This document shows, piece by piece, positions 24,695 through 35,740 of a DNA stretch of 64,000 bases. Source of the stretch: Eimeria necatrix. Its lineage: Eukaryota > Apicomplexa > Conoidasida > Eucoccidiorida > Eimeriidae. The notes below the pieces were generated by a model that saw only the letters and a program-made list of their open reading frames with translations, was not told the origin of the DNA and did not search any database. The DNA lies in NCBI RefSeq assembly GCF_000499385.1, contig NW_013652802.1, positions 124,001 to 188,000 on the forward strand, in the 5' to 3' direction. The number at the start of each line of letters is the position of its first letter. Position 1 is the first letter of the stretch. The translations under genes and the position numbers were made by a program.

Positions 24695-25101
24695 TGTAGT
24701 GCCAGGCACTACAATTGACCTTCGTCGCCACCCCTCGAGGCTTAATAACGCGAAAAGGCATGAATAATATAGAATATTTTAAGGCATAAGGAACCATTGG
24801 ATATTGGGAAATCATAAAAGGGAATAGTGTGCTCGCTAGCCAGCACCGGGTATGGGGCTGGACGCGAGGTTGGTGCCGCGGCTCAGGCACTGACCCTCAG
24901 CGACGGTCAACACTCAGTTCTATTATTCTGGGTTTTTCTTACCTTTTAATAATATGAACTCAATTGTATATGGCTAATTATGGTATTCAGTAGTGGTTGG
25001 CGAGAATCATGGACTTTAGACAGCAAGCGCAGAGTGTGCACTTAAGTCAGACTTGCCCAGGGACCATACGTAGTAACAGTGCAGGCCAGCTGTTCACTAC
25101 A
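24695..25101 (+). repeat. 5' LTR (407 bp)
   Basis: Starts TGTAGTGCCAGGCACTACA and ends GTTCACTACA, two bases before the primer-binding site. Its length and terminal motifs match the other LTRs (413 and 419 bp), though its interior is largely divergent. The left boundary abuts the truncated minus-strand RNase H homology exactly. Confidence 0.8.
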
Positions 25102-25103
25102 TT

Positions 25104-25121
25104 TGGGGGCTGTTCCGGGAT
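25104..25121 (+). other. tRNA-Pro-type primer-binding site
   Basis: TGGGGGCTGTTCCGGGAT. From memory, the tRNA-Pro site used by murine gammaretroviruses differs from this at only two central positions. Location directly after the LTR fits minus-strand priming. Confidence 0.8.
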
Positions 25122-25292
25122 ATAAAATTTAAACTAAATTGAGAAATTATTGAGCTTGCTCTACAGGGGAAGATCCTTTCCTTTCGCTCTCGCAAATTCC
25201 GAAGTGACCTCTGCACCTAGGTGAAGACGGGGATGGACATGCACCTACGCAACGGAAAAGTGGTATAACCTTCACCAGACACGAACGCAGGA

Positions 25293-26378
25293 ATGCCGAA
25301 TATAGTTGTATCAGGCAAAGAAACCGCGGAGCACCCTATTGAATCGAAACGAACAGAACCCGGTCGCGGCATCAGCCAGTCCATCGCGGGGGTAGGCCGA
25401 CCGATACCGAGAAACCGGGACCGCGACGTTGGAGGACGCAAGGAACCCGAAATGAATCAAGCTTGGATGGAACCGGGAATGGCCGAGTTTTTTCGGCAAT
25501 TCGCATCTCAGATGGCATGGGGGTTAGTGCATACGCCCCAGAGGTCCATTGGGCACGAGGACGGCAAGAATATGAGGAATTTCCTCGACCTTGTGGAGTT
25601 AGAGTTCATCGAACGAGGGCTGGAGGAGCGGCAGTGGGGACAAGAACTCAAAAGATATCTGACGGGCGACGCCTTGGGTTACTGGTTGTATCTGCGTCGC
25701 ACGGGAGTACTCCTGACTGATTGGGAGCAACTGAGACAGCGATTCTGTGCGCAATTCTGTAACATAACAAAGGAACGGATGAAAGTCATGATAGCGGAGA
25801 ATGTATGGAGGGGCGATCACCACGCATACTCTGCGCGCTTTGCGGCTATCGTGGCCCAAGGGGTATCGGTGGCACCAGACCTGTTGGTGGGTTACTATTT
25901 GGCCAACCTGCCGGATGAAAAATACCGAGAGATAACTCAAGGGGGAACAAGGAAATTCGCGGACTGGCAGGAAGCAGCCGCAGCACTGGCTACCACGGCG
26001 GCACCGTGGAGGGATTCATGCGAAGATCGCCTCCGATTCCAGCGGGACTTAGAGGATGCCAAGCGTAGATGGGCTAACGGAGGGCGAGAGCCGGGCCCAC
26101 AACGCGAACGAGCGAGCAGGGAAAACAGACGGAATGACACTACGGACTCACGCTGTTACGCGTGCAGCAAAAGGGGACATGTGAGCAGGGACTGTCCGCT
26201 CCGCAATGGAGCGACGCGACGGATTGGGGAAACGTGCTCCAGGTGTGGGGGCCGGGATCACTACGCTAGAGACTGTCCTACGTCGGCTCGACCCAGAGCA
26301 GAGCCCGTCAGGCAGCACAGACAGCAGCCAACGCGGCCCAACGTCGACCAATCGGGGCATTTGAACGGACGAGCCTAG
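25293..26378 (+). CDS. gag polyprotein (capsid and two zinc knuckles)
   Basis: 361 residues, uninterrupted. The capsid-like core (residues about 95-200, with FLDLVELEFIERGLEERQW and GYWLYLRRTG) is typical of Ty3/gypsy gag. Two CCHC knuckles follow: CYACSKRGHVSRDCP (about residue 286) and CSRCGGRDHYARDCP (about 312). These bind element RNA for packaging. It ends with its own stop, and pol begins 50 bases later in another frame, so pol expression would need a restart or recoding, or the gap is a lesion. A degraded homologue lies at 10295-11010. Confidence 0.93.
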   Translation: MPNIVVSGKETAEHPIESKRTEPGRGISQSIAGVGRPIPRNRDRDVGGRKEPEMNQAWMEPGMAEFFRQFASQMAWGLVHTPQRSIGHEDGKNMRNFLDLVELEFIERGLEERQWGQELKRYLTGDALGYWLYLRRTGVLLTDWEQLRQRFCAQFCNITKERMKVMIAENVWRGDHHAYSARFAAIVAQGVSVAPDLLVGYYLANLPDEKYREITQGGTRKFADWQEAAAALATTAAPWRDSCEDRLRFQRDLEDAKRRWANGGREPGPQRERASRENRRNDTTDSRCYACSKRGHVSRDCPLRNGATRRIGETCSRCGGRDHYARDCPTSARPRAEPVRQHRQQPTRPNVDQSGHLNGRA

Positions 26379-26428
26379 CCGTTAAGGGAGACGAGCGTGC
26401 TAGGCGGACTAGGAGTGGTTAAGGTGCG

Positions 26429-28915
26429 ATGTGCGCAGTAGCGTCAGGGCCTAACTCCATTCCAGTCTCCCCAGATTGGGGGAAGAGGTTGCTTATTCTG
26501 GAGGAACAGGAACGCGCCGAGGGTCCGGAGATGGGGGAGATCCAGCAACCCTCGGCAGACCAGTCCCACGCCGGGACTACGTTGCAAATTGAGGAAGGGT
26601 CTAGGCGTAAGCTGGACCACTGCGGCGAGCTAAACGACGCCGCAGCTGAAGGGGACCGTCCGCAGGACACGAGCACTAAAGAACCACAGTGGTGGCGCGA
26701 GCAGAGGACGCAGGAAGACTCCACTTCCAAGGGGACTCTGTGTAGTGTGGGTATGACCGCCGTATTAATAGTCGAAGTGGCTGGCAGCCAATGCGAAGTT
26801 CTTCTAGATACCGGCGCCTCAAGAAGCTTCATTAGCCCAGGGGCGGTAGAACGCCTACGGCTGAAAGCGTGGAAGCGGCCTGAGGAATGTGTGTTCACCG
26901 TAGCTAACGGTGCGCAGTTGAGGATAGATCGCGTGGTGAAGGGACTCACTAGGTGGTGTGGGGCTACCCGTTTAGCTGTCGACTTCTTAGTCGGGCCTGT
27001 GCCATATGACCTAGTGGTGGGGCTTGATTGGCTGACTAATCATAGGGTAGCGTGGTATTTCCAGTCTGATCAGCTACGTACGTATGTGAATGGCCAGTGG
27101 TGCGATCTACCTGTTGTTCGTGCCAACGATGTCACACAACGGAACGGCAGTACTCTAGGGACGCGTCAGCGGACCCCCGCGGAGCAGGCGTACGACATAC
27201 TGGCTAAGCAGGTAGCAGACATGACTAGGGAGGAAGCTACGGCACTTCTACGCCCGCCCTCCAAGAAGTACAAGCCACCCTCAAAAGGCAAACGGAAGGC
27301 AGTGGTCGCTGCTCTGATACAGCAGGCTTCGGAGAGCGCAGCCTGCATACGCCATCCACTTCAAGGGCTCTACGTTGTACTAGCTCTTCCCGCGATGGAG
27401 TCGAACGTGGCTCTGCGTCTAGTGGAGGAGTGGCAAGGGGCTTTATGTTGTGCCATGGTCGAAACCTCCCCTCCCAACCCCCAACAGCAGTGTCTTAAGG
27501 CTCTACCCGCTTCCGCGCTTCCCGAAGAAGAGGAAACATCCCCTTGGCCAACGGCCAAACTCGAGTACTCGCAATTCGATACGTGGCTAACTTCCGTGGA
27601 GGCGCAGGCCACTCCCCGTGTGATACTGGATGTGTTGTGTGCCCACCGCGCGGTCTTCCCGGATAAACTTCCTACAGGGCTGCCACCGAAGCGCCCCCAC
27701 GATCACCGTATCCTCCTCGTGCCAGGGAAGCTCCCTACGAAGTCGGCGATCTACCGCATGACCCCCGAACAACTTCAATTTCACAAGCAGGAGATAGCTA
27801 AACTGTCTGCTAATGGGTGGATTGGCCCCACTTACTCTCCTATCTGTGCACCTACGATTATGGTAGATAAGCGTAGCGATGGAACGGGCGAGCGTAAGAT
27901 GCGCATGGTTGTCAATTACCGGGAGCTGAACGCCCTTACGATTGCGCCTGATTTTCCCCTACCACCCATTCAAACGATTCTTGAGATGCTAGGGGGTGCC
28001 CAGTACTTTTCTACCCTTGACCTCGAGTCAGGATTTCACCAGATAAGGATGGCTAAGGAGGAAAGGTGGAAGACAGCTTTCCGTTCTGTTATGGGGCTAT
28101 TTGAGTATAAGGTCATGCCCTTTGGCCTCAAGGGCGCGCCTGCTAGGTTTCAGGCCAATATCAATGCCTACCTCCAGCCTTTAGTAGGTCAGGGAGTCAT
28201 CGCGTACCTCGATGATGTCCTCATGTACAGCCACGACCTTCCCAGTCACGTTACCCTCCTCCAACAAGTGCTACGTATTTTCCTCGATCACCAATTTTAC
28301 CCAAAGTTCTCTAAGCGGAAGTTTGCGAAGCGGGAGCTTAACTACCTGGGCTATACAGTCAGCGCGGAGGGCATAAAACCCGCAGCAGACAAGATTCAAG
28401 TCATCAAGGCGTGGCCCGAGGTGTTGGAGAACGAGACGCAAATTCGTCAGTTCTTAGGCACCGTTAATTATTGTCGCATGTTCATGGGCCCGGATTTTGC
28501 TAGGGTCGCCCGCCCGCTCGTCGATCTCACACGCAAAGGTGTCCCTTTCCAGTGGACAGACGCACATACTCAGGCGGTACGCCACCTCAAGCAGCTTTTG
28601 ATTGATTACACCACCCTACAGATTCCTGACACCACGAAACCCTTTGAGCTATACACGGATGCTTCTGGCTATGCAATTGGCGCGGTCCTCGAACAGGCCG
28701 GTCAGCCAATAGGGTTCCTCAGTCAGGCCATGACCCCCACGCAGCAGAAATACTCGATCTACGACCAGGAGCTTTTGGCCTTAGTCTCTGCACTCGACAA
28801 GTGTGCACACTGCGACCTACCAAGGTCACGGCACACACCGACCACCAAGCCCTTACATACTTACAGCAGCTCAAGGCGTCGAAGCCTCTCCGCGGCCGCA
28901 CCGCCCGGTGGCTAG
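26429..28915 (+). pseudogene. pol: aspartic protease, reverse transcriptase, RNase H start
   Basis: Intact frame of 828 residues. The protease motif VLLDTGASRSFI is at about residue 124. RT follows with KSAIYRMTPEQ, DLESGFHQIRM, MPFGLKGAPARF and the catalytic YLDDVLMY at about residue 590. RNase H begins FELYTDASGYAIGAVLE at about 740. The frame then shifts near 28800-28815 (after SALDK): true homology continues in the next frame from LRPTKVTAHTDHQAL. The stop at 28913 is therefore an artefact of an indel, and I call pol as a whole disabled. Confidence 0.9.
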
Positions 28916-30726
28916 ATTTTCTGACTGAGTTCCCCGACCTCACTATTACATACTTGCCGGGTGCACGTAATCAAGTAGCCGACGCACTGTCTCGTCTCCC
29001 TTGTCACTCAGCCCCCTGCCCTCCACCCTCCCACATCGATCCCCCTGCGACCCCTTCTGGGTCCCTTGCAGCTCTCGGGCCTGCGACTGACCCGCCCGAA
29101 CCACCCGGGGAACACATCCTGACTACCGGAAACTTGCCGGCCTCCGCCGACGTTCCTCCCGGAAACGCACTCTGTCACCGCCGGTTCCACCCCCGACCCC
29201 TACGCTCGAACCCGCTCCCGAATCTCCCACGCCGGCGGACCCAACACCTACGCCCAGTTCTCCCGTCCTCGACTGGCCGGCAGCGTATTCTAAGTGCCCT
29301 GTGTTCAGCGCGCCTTATAACGCTGCCTCTACCAAGCAGGGTGAAGTTGTTCAACTGGAGTTCCAACATCGTCGTCATACCTTCCGTTTTGTTCTGCCCT
29401 ACTTACATATCTGCGTTAATGATCTCTGGCTTATTTGCGTGCCTCAATTTCCAGAGTTCCTCACTCACGTCCTGTACAGGCATCATGATCACGTCACCGC
29501 CGGGCATCGAGGCCAAAAGAAGACCTACAAGGCCCTCAGCAAGCGTTACTATTGGCCTGGCATGCGTACTTACACCAACGCGTACGTGGAGTCCTGCACG
29601 CAGTGTCGCGCATCCAAATCCCTCAATCAGAAACCCGCCGGCCTCTTACAGCAGCTGCTTATTCCCTCGCGCCGGTGGAGCTATGTTAGCCTAGATTTCG
29701 TCACTGACTTACCCCTCACTACCACTGGGCACGACGCCATCCTGATCGTCGTTGATTCTCTCAGCAAGATGGCACACTTTATTCCGGCCAAGAAGTCCCA
29801 TTCAGCCGCCGACACTGTAGAGCTCCTTGCTGACCGTCTCATCCGCTACCACGGCTTCCCCGACGTCCTTATTTCCGACAGGGATCCTCGTTTCCAATCG
29901 GAAGTGTGGTCGCAATTGTGCTCACGTTTCAATATTACCCGGGCGATGTCTTCTTCTTACCACCCGCAAACGGACGGCCAGACCGAGCGAGTTAACCGCA
30001 CCCTTGAACAGATGCTACGCACGTACATCCAGGCAGACGAGAGGGAGTGGGAAGGCCTGCTGCCTGCCTTGGAGCTAGCGTATAACACCACCAGTCATTC
30101 CTCTACTGAGCTTTCCCCTTTCGAAATCATGATTGGGGAGAATCCCTTAACCACGGCGGACTTAGACATTGTTGGTGCTTTGGCTCCTACGCTCACTTCC
30201 CCTATGACGAAACTCTTCCGGCAGCTCTGCGATCGCGCACAGAGCCACATCCTCCAGGCAAAGTGGCGTCAGAAATACTACGCTGACGCCCGCCGCAGGG
30301 CTGTGGAATATAAGGTGGGCGACCAACTCTGGCTTAGTGGCAAACACTTACCTGCTCTTAACCATTGTTCTAAGTTTGAACCTAGATGGGCCCTTCACAG
30401 TGACCGAACCTATTGGCACGGTCGCATACCGTCTTGCTTTGCCCCCCACATACGAGGGACACAATGTTTTTCATGTTTCACAATTGGTCCCACATCATCC
30501 CCGTGATCCCGCTTTAGTTCCACACGAAGCTCCAGTGGGCTGGCTACCAACACGCGATGACGCCGGCAACCCTACGGACCAGTATCTTGTCGACTATACC
30601 ATGGACCAAAGAGGGACTGGAGAGGAGGCGCATTATCTTGTTAAGTGGCGGGGTGCTCCCGAGGAAAGGGCCACATGGCAACCGGCAACGAATGCAGTGT
30701 GTGCCAGTACGGCGGCGAAACAGTGA
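28801..30726 (+). pseudogene. pol 3' part: RNase H end, integrase, chromodomain, in three frames
   Basis: RNase H tail and linker read in one frame to about 29300 (ARNQVADALSRLP). The integrase reads in the next frame from 29301 to about 30385: HHCC module, DDE core (SLDFVTDLPLT, LISDRDPRFQS, ERVNRTLEQML) and ADLDIVGALAPT. After KFEP the frame changes again at about 30385, and the GPFTV..GTVAYRLALPP domain plus chromodomain (DYTMDQRGTGEEAHYLVKW) runs to 30726. No nonsense mutations were seen inside the integrase core, unlike the minus-strand copy, so this is the younger copy. The tail after QPATN is unrelated sequence. Confidence 0.9.
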
Positions 30727-33700
30727 TGTGTGCAGTTGGGACAGAGGACAACCTCATAGATTACAGTTATAGCTGGAGAAAAAAGCCATATATCCCAAGA
30801 GAAAGGAAGTACGAACCCTCCAAGAATGTAAAGATATTTCCCCTGCCTGAAACACAAATGATCCGAGTGTCGTCTAGAATTATTGTTGGACACTGAACTA
30901 GAGCGTGAAGGAGTAGTGTGGAACAACGTGAACTAGGTTCCTGAACAAGTAGAGGAGCAGACGGTGCGCATCAGTTGCGGCGATAAATATTGTGAGGACA
31001 GTAAGGAAATACCTGCCCTCGCATACTGTGTAACATGGGTATGACCACGCGCTCATGGGAGAAGCGGATCTCCCCAGTGAAACAAAATTTAGGCAATAGT
31101 GCTTCCTCGCTCGCGCTGGAGCTCTTATTTCGTTTTTCTCAAGCGCTTCTAACTCGGCATCGTTTGTAGGAACTCAAACTCCGCAGTCAGTTCTCTATGG
31201 GCATGTGTAGACTTATTTCTGCATAGTAGCAGTACTTCCTCCTCAGGAGGTGGTCCCGTGTCACATTTTGCTTGCTGTGTATAGTGACTGAGGTGGATTC
31301 CCGTTGTGTGGAGATCTCCATTGCAGGCTGTCTGAATGCTCCTTTGTCACTAATATTGCGAAAGTGCGGATGAGACTCTGGCGCCACATGTCCTCGCGGG
31401 GTGGCGCTGAGTCTGTTATGGTGTCGAGTGCCTCAACAGAGAGGTGCAAAACATTCTATGAATCCAAAATAATATCACCACTTGGAGCGAACCAAGCCCC
31501 GATTGGCTCGTTTTTTTTCCTCAACTGTCGGTGAGCCCAGAAACTCTTCCGATGTCTCAAGAAAAGAGTAAATAGAGGAGAACGCCAATGCACAGCATAC
31601 TTAGAGACACTAAAAGTAGAGTCCACGACTACAAGGCGAGCAGAGAACCCCTGTTGTTGGTCATACGGTTTCTGGCCGCTGGCTGTAATACCCGGGACTA
31701 GATGCAGATCCCACAGGGTCTATCCACGCTCAGATCTTTGTTTTTTCATATACGGTGCAAGTGCGTATGTTAGATGCTATTGTTCCAGTTTATGGACCTC
31801 CCCCGGACACTTTTTTGTTCCTTTCTGGCCAACAGTATTACACACGGGTTACCTGAATCTCGGCAGCGGATTCCGTTGTCATGCCTGTACTGAATCAAGC
31901 TGAACAGTCAACCTATGTACCCAACTTTTGTGTGTGTAGTGAGCATATTTTGAGGAAGGGGGCCCTTCATCTATCGCAAGCCTCTGGCTTGCGGGATGGA
32001 GCCAACGAAGAGACAGCACGTGTAGTACCATGCTGAGAAGAAACAACCTTCGCCCGTTGTACGACTCGGAGCAATGAGAATCAAAATGCACTGGAGAATA
32101 GGTAACACGAAGAGGGTTCGTTGTGCAGCAGTTCTGGCTCATGATTCTCTACAGCTAGGCCCTGCATTTGGGGCTGGCAGTGTCAGTGATGTCGCCAGCT
32201 GCCCGAAAAATACCTGAAAAGAGAAGGCAGTTGCTTTCCATTTAATTTTCCCAGAGCTGAGAAAGAGAAGTGCCCCTTGTGCTTTTGGTGCATACCCCGA
32301 TGACTCGAAGAAATATAGACAGCAGTGCTCCTGTGCATGCTTGGAGGGAAACTTTGAGAACCTACGTGGCCATACCTCTCATTACAGAAAGTATCGAGGA
32401 AGTCTGCCTCTGAACATCCCTGGGAGAGCGGAACTAAGCTTTCCGATGCTTAACAAGATGCGACCCTGATGCCCATAATAGCAAACAGTCAGCGCACGTA
32501 TCTGATAGCTCATGGCATAGTCACCTTAACGTAATGGAAGGGCGCCCGCCAGAGCCTTGGTGTTTTGTAGCAGGTAGGCGCAAACACTGAATCTAGCCAC
32601 TAGAACTCGCTTATTATGGTTCATGAGCCCATTTACTGCAGTGTGGTCGTTAGAATAGCTTCAGATTTCTTCAAAGGGTACGAGGACCTCAGGCCTTTTT
32701 GGCCTCGCCTTACAGAATGATAGGGACAAGGGTCGCCAAGCCTGCATTACTGAAAAAGCCCCAAGTGTTCACAATTTCTGCACTTCGTGGGCCAGTACTC
32801 CAATAAAATGATCTGGGTAAAGTGGCCCACGCCAGGAAAACATTTGGCGTGAAACACTGGAGGTGTTCCACTCGGGCAGTGGGGGCGGCAGTAGTCGTGG
32901 CCTTCCAGCACTTCAATGTGGGGGCTAGAATTGCTCAAGGCTACCACAAAAAGACCATGCACTGCGTTTACTATACATACAAGACAGGTATTAATGATCA
33001 GGCCCGCTGAGGAGTACATGTGTCCCCATCGTGATGTCACGCGTTATCCTCCATTAATTTAAGCCTCATTGCTGTCGTTTTCTGCGTCAACCCCTCTGAA
33101 TATTGCCTCACATGTCCCCTTGTCTAGTACCGTTGTGTGGAGTCGCTTTTGGGGTTTTACGTAGAGCCTCAGTTTGTACAGGCCACCGCCATTGCTTTGT
33201 TTCCCGCTGGAGTCCGAAAACGCTACTGGTCCAGGTGCCCTTATCAGATAGAGCAAACACAATAGACGCTTATACTTTTCAAATTCTCGATTGTGGACCG
33301 AGCCACAGGCTTTTGGAAATTAAGGTGGGCTATGCGCGCTGCACGTGCCGACGCGCAGATGCAGCTGAGGTTGTTCGCGAGACGCTTTCGGTGGTCGTAT
33401 CAGAAATAAGCCCCGAAAATTTAACTTCAAAACTAATATGAGAAAGAGTTTATGGAGAACATAAAGTATGAGGTGCAAGCGCCGATATGCTACGTACAGG
33501 AGGCAGTGACTTGTCTTGAGGCTGTTCTAGAATTTGTAATGTTACACAGCGCATCCCATATTGTGCCAAACGAGAACCCAACCCTAAGCACACACGTTGC
33601 ACATTCATACACAAGGGCTATCTTTCATGGGAACAATTTATCCAAACCCCAAATAACCACGATAGCCAACTGACGTTTGTCCGAGGGGCGGTTACAGCTC

Positions 33701-34219
33701 GTCAAAGGAATGCACGGAATTGTTTGGTTTTGTGCACCTCTGTACAAGTATAGCGTGACGCTGAGGCTAAATTTTGAGCTATGAACCTGCCCATAATACC
33801 AAATATGACGCTTAGATTCTGAGGAGTGCAGTACAGTATCAGTGTGAAGCCCCGCTCTAAGCAACCGGCACGATAACGGCCCGTTGTGGGCCTCTTCAGC
33901 AGGGAGCACGCGAAGGCGAAAAAAATTGTATTTCAAGGAGTCTATTCTTTTGGTAATAACGATCTGTCGCTTTTAAGTTGCCGATCAGTAAAGACGAAAC
34001 TGTGTTCTGATGAGCAAGTACTTTGTTAACTATGAAAGGCGACGATCCCGCTCCTCAGTCTGCAATTTTTCGCACTATCAGAAAGGCTCGGTTACTTGTT
34101 GGGAAGACATGAAACTGAAACTTTTGTAGTTCCAAAGTTTTCACTTCATTATACTCCTGATCTGCTGTTTGTCGCTCGCCCTCAATCGGCTGCTCACCGT
34201 GGAGTTGACAACGCTTCAA
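30727..34219. other. intergenic, no gene resolved
   Basis: No recognisable exon, RNA gene or mobile-element end. Frames at 33103-33441 (+) and elsewhere look like chance. An upstream exon of the SET gene cannot be excluded. Confidence 0.45.
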
Positions 34220-35296
34220 ATGAGGTCGAGCCAGCTTGATAAGTTTCCACAAAAATCAAACAATGCCAACGGGTCTTTTCTACCAGAAGGTGCACTCGTT
34301 ATTAGTGCTTCACGAATCCCCGGCGCAGGCTTAGGGCTCTTTGCCGGAGAGGGTGAGGGAAAACGAGGCGGCTGATGACATAAGTTATTTACCAACAGTG
34401 TGCTGTTGCCTCAGTGACACGAAGTGCCCACTATGGTGCATTGTGGTGACAGTTGTAGCTCGGATGCACGCTACTCCAAAGAATGGGTTTTTCTTTCGCG
34501 TTCTTTTAAGGCCATTAAATCTCTGTCTTCGATTGTCTTAGATATCGCACCGGGGACATGGATTTGCGAGTATCTCGGAGACAGGAAGAGCCTAATGTGG
34601 GCAGCCGCTACATGAAGATTAGCCCGGGAATTAAAGCTGATATTCGGGGCCCTTGTTTCTGTCCATTAGTCGACAGCGGCGTCGGACTAATATGCTCATT
34701 AGAAAGTGAATAGAGATTCAGCCTAACGGAAGTAGTCTTCGGCGAGTGCAGATGATGCATTATGCAGGCAACTGCTGCGCTTGGAGGACAGACAATATGT
34801 TATGGGTACTGGACATATTAACTGCCACATAGATGCTACGAAGCATCCAAAGGCAAGTTCTGCAGGCGTGTTTTGCGTATCTCCCGTGGCCAACATTGTC
34901 CTGATTAATGACCCGCACGCCCGATCTGCAAAAAGAAGTAGCAAGCGGCGTAGATAGCATCACAAGCACGCAAGGCTCCGCGTTGTGCGCCAGGTATTCG
35001 CCAGGTACGTCAATGACAACGGCAACAAATGCGCCTTGAACGCCGAATTCGTCAAGTTCAAACAAGAGAGGTGCGTCTGCAGCGCCCGCCGACCGCAGGC
35101 GTCCCGGCGTTACAGTGCGCTTGGAACCAATTCAAGCAGGCAAACACGTTCATTGCCAATTTTCAGGCGCGTCTTACTACGAACTACTGAGAAGGTGCTG
35201 AAGGGTTCCGAGATTTATGCTTCATATGGGGAGGTATTCACCCGCAGCTTGGAGCACCCCACTTTTTCTGGCCCAAAGAGGAAGTGCTATGTTTAG
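34220..35296 (+). CDS. compact SET-domain lysine methyltransferase-like protein, five exons
   Basis: Exons 34220-34352, 34542-34596, 34747-34852, 34994-35070 and 35167-35296 close in frame to 501 bases, 166 residues. SET proteins transfer methyl groups from SAM to lysine. Motifs in order: ISASRIPGAGLGLFAGEDI and GTWICEYLGDR (SET N part), QYVMGTGHINCHIDATKHPK (core), ARYVNDNGNKCALNAEF (position of the RFxNHSCxPN motif), VLKGSEIYASYGEVF (C part with the YxYG-type end). The canonical Asn-His is Asn-Asp here, which occurs in some SET subfamilies but leaves activity open. No pre- or post-SET cysteines. Intron 3 uses a GC donor (AAAG|GCAAGT). It ends 445 bases from the convergent topoisomerase gene. 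Subfamily and substrate are unknown. Confidence 0.8.
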
Positions 35297-35740
35297 AAGT
35301 ATTTGTATGAGCTTTTCATCTTCTGCCTGTGACGAGAACATTCAGGTATTTTGGCGTAATCGTGAACAGTACCTTGGTTACACGCTGGGATCAGGCTAAT
35401 ATTTGGGGCCGCAGTGCTGGTAGGCGTTTCTTCGTCGCAAATGCTCCCTGTACAGGTGCCTTGGTAACAGGCAACCAACTAATGGAGCTGTTGGCTTGAA
35501 TCGTTCAAAAGCCACTGATTGCGCGTTGCAGGACAGCTCCTTGGTGCCAGGAGTGAATAAATTAACGTCCAGTGGCAACAGGCAAGGGCAAGCTCTCCAT
35601 GTTGAATGAAGAGCATGTAGAATAAGTCAGAGCTGGCAATCTAGTACTTCTGCAAGCGCGGTCGTGTTTTGCTGCACTTTGGACAAGGGAAATCCTGTCC
35701 GTAGGCACAATGGCGAAACTCGTTCCACTCTTCCGCGGAT

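Larger units (their letters stand above)
24695..30726 (+). mobile_element. near-complete Ty3/gypsy chromodomain LTR retrotransposon, 3' truncated
   Basis: Order: 5' LTR (24695-25101), primer-binding site (25104), leader, gag (25293), pol (protease, RT, RNase H, integrase) and a chromodomain ending near 30693. Chromodomain integrases direct insertion toward modified chromatin in plant and fungal chromoviruses. Compared with the minus-strand copy, about 90 residues, the polypurine tract and the 3' LTR are missing after ATWQPATN, and I found no second LTR. Pol is split by at least three frame changes, so the copy is not autonomous. Confidence 0.9.

Noticed and set aside
24690..24716. A 12-20 base palindromic insertion (TGTAGTGCCAGGCACTACA) inside the minus-strand RNase H, read as a transposon footprint
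   Set aside because: The same palindrome is the start of the LTRs elsewhere in the window; here it is simply the 5' end of the plus-strand element's LTR, and the minus-strand homology stops there.
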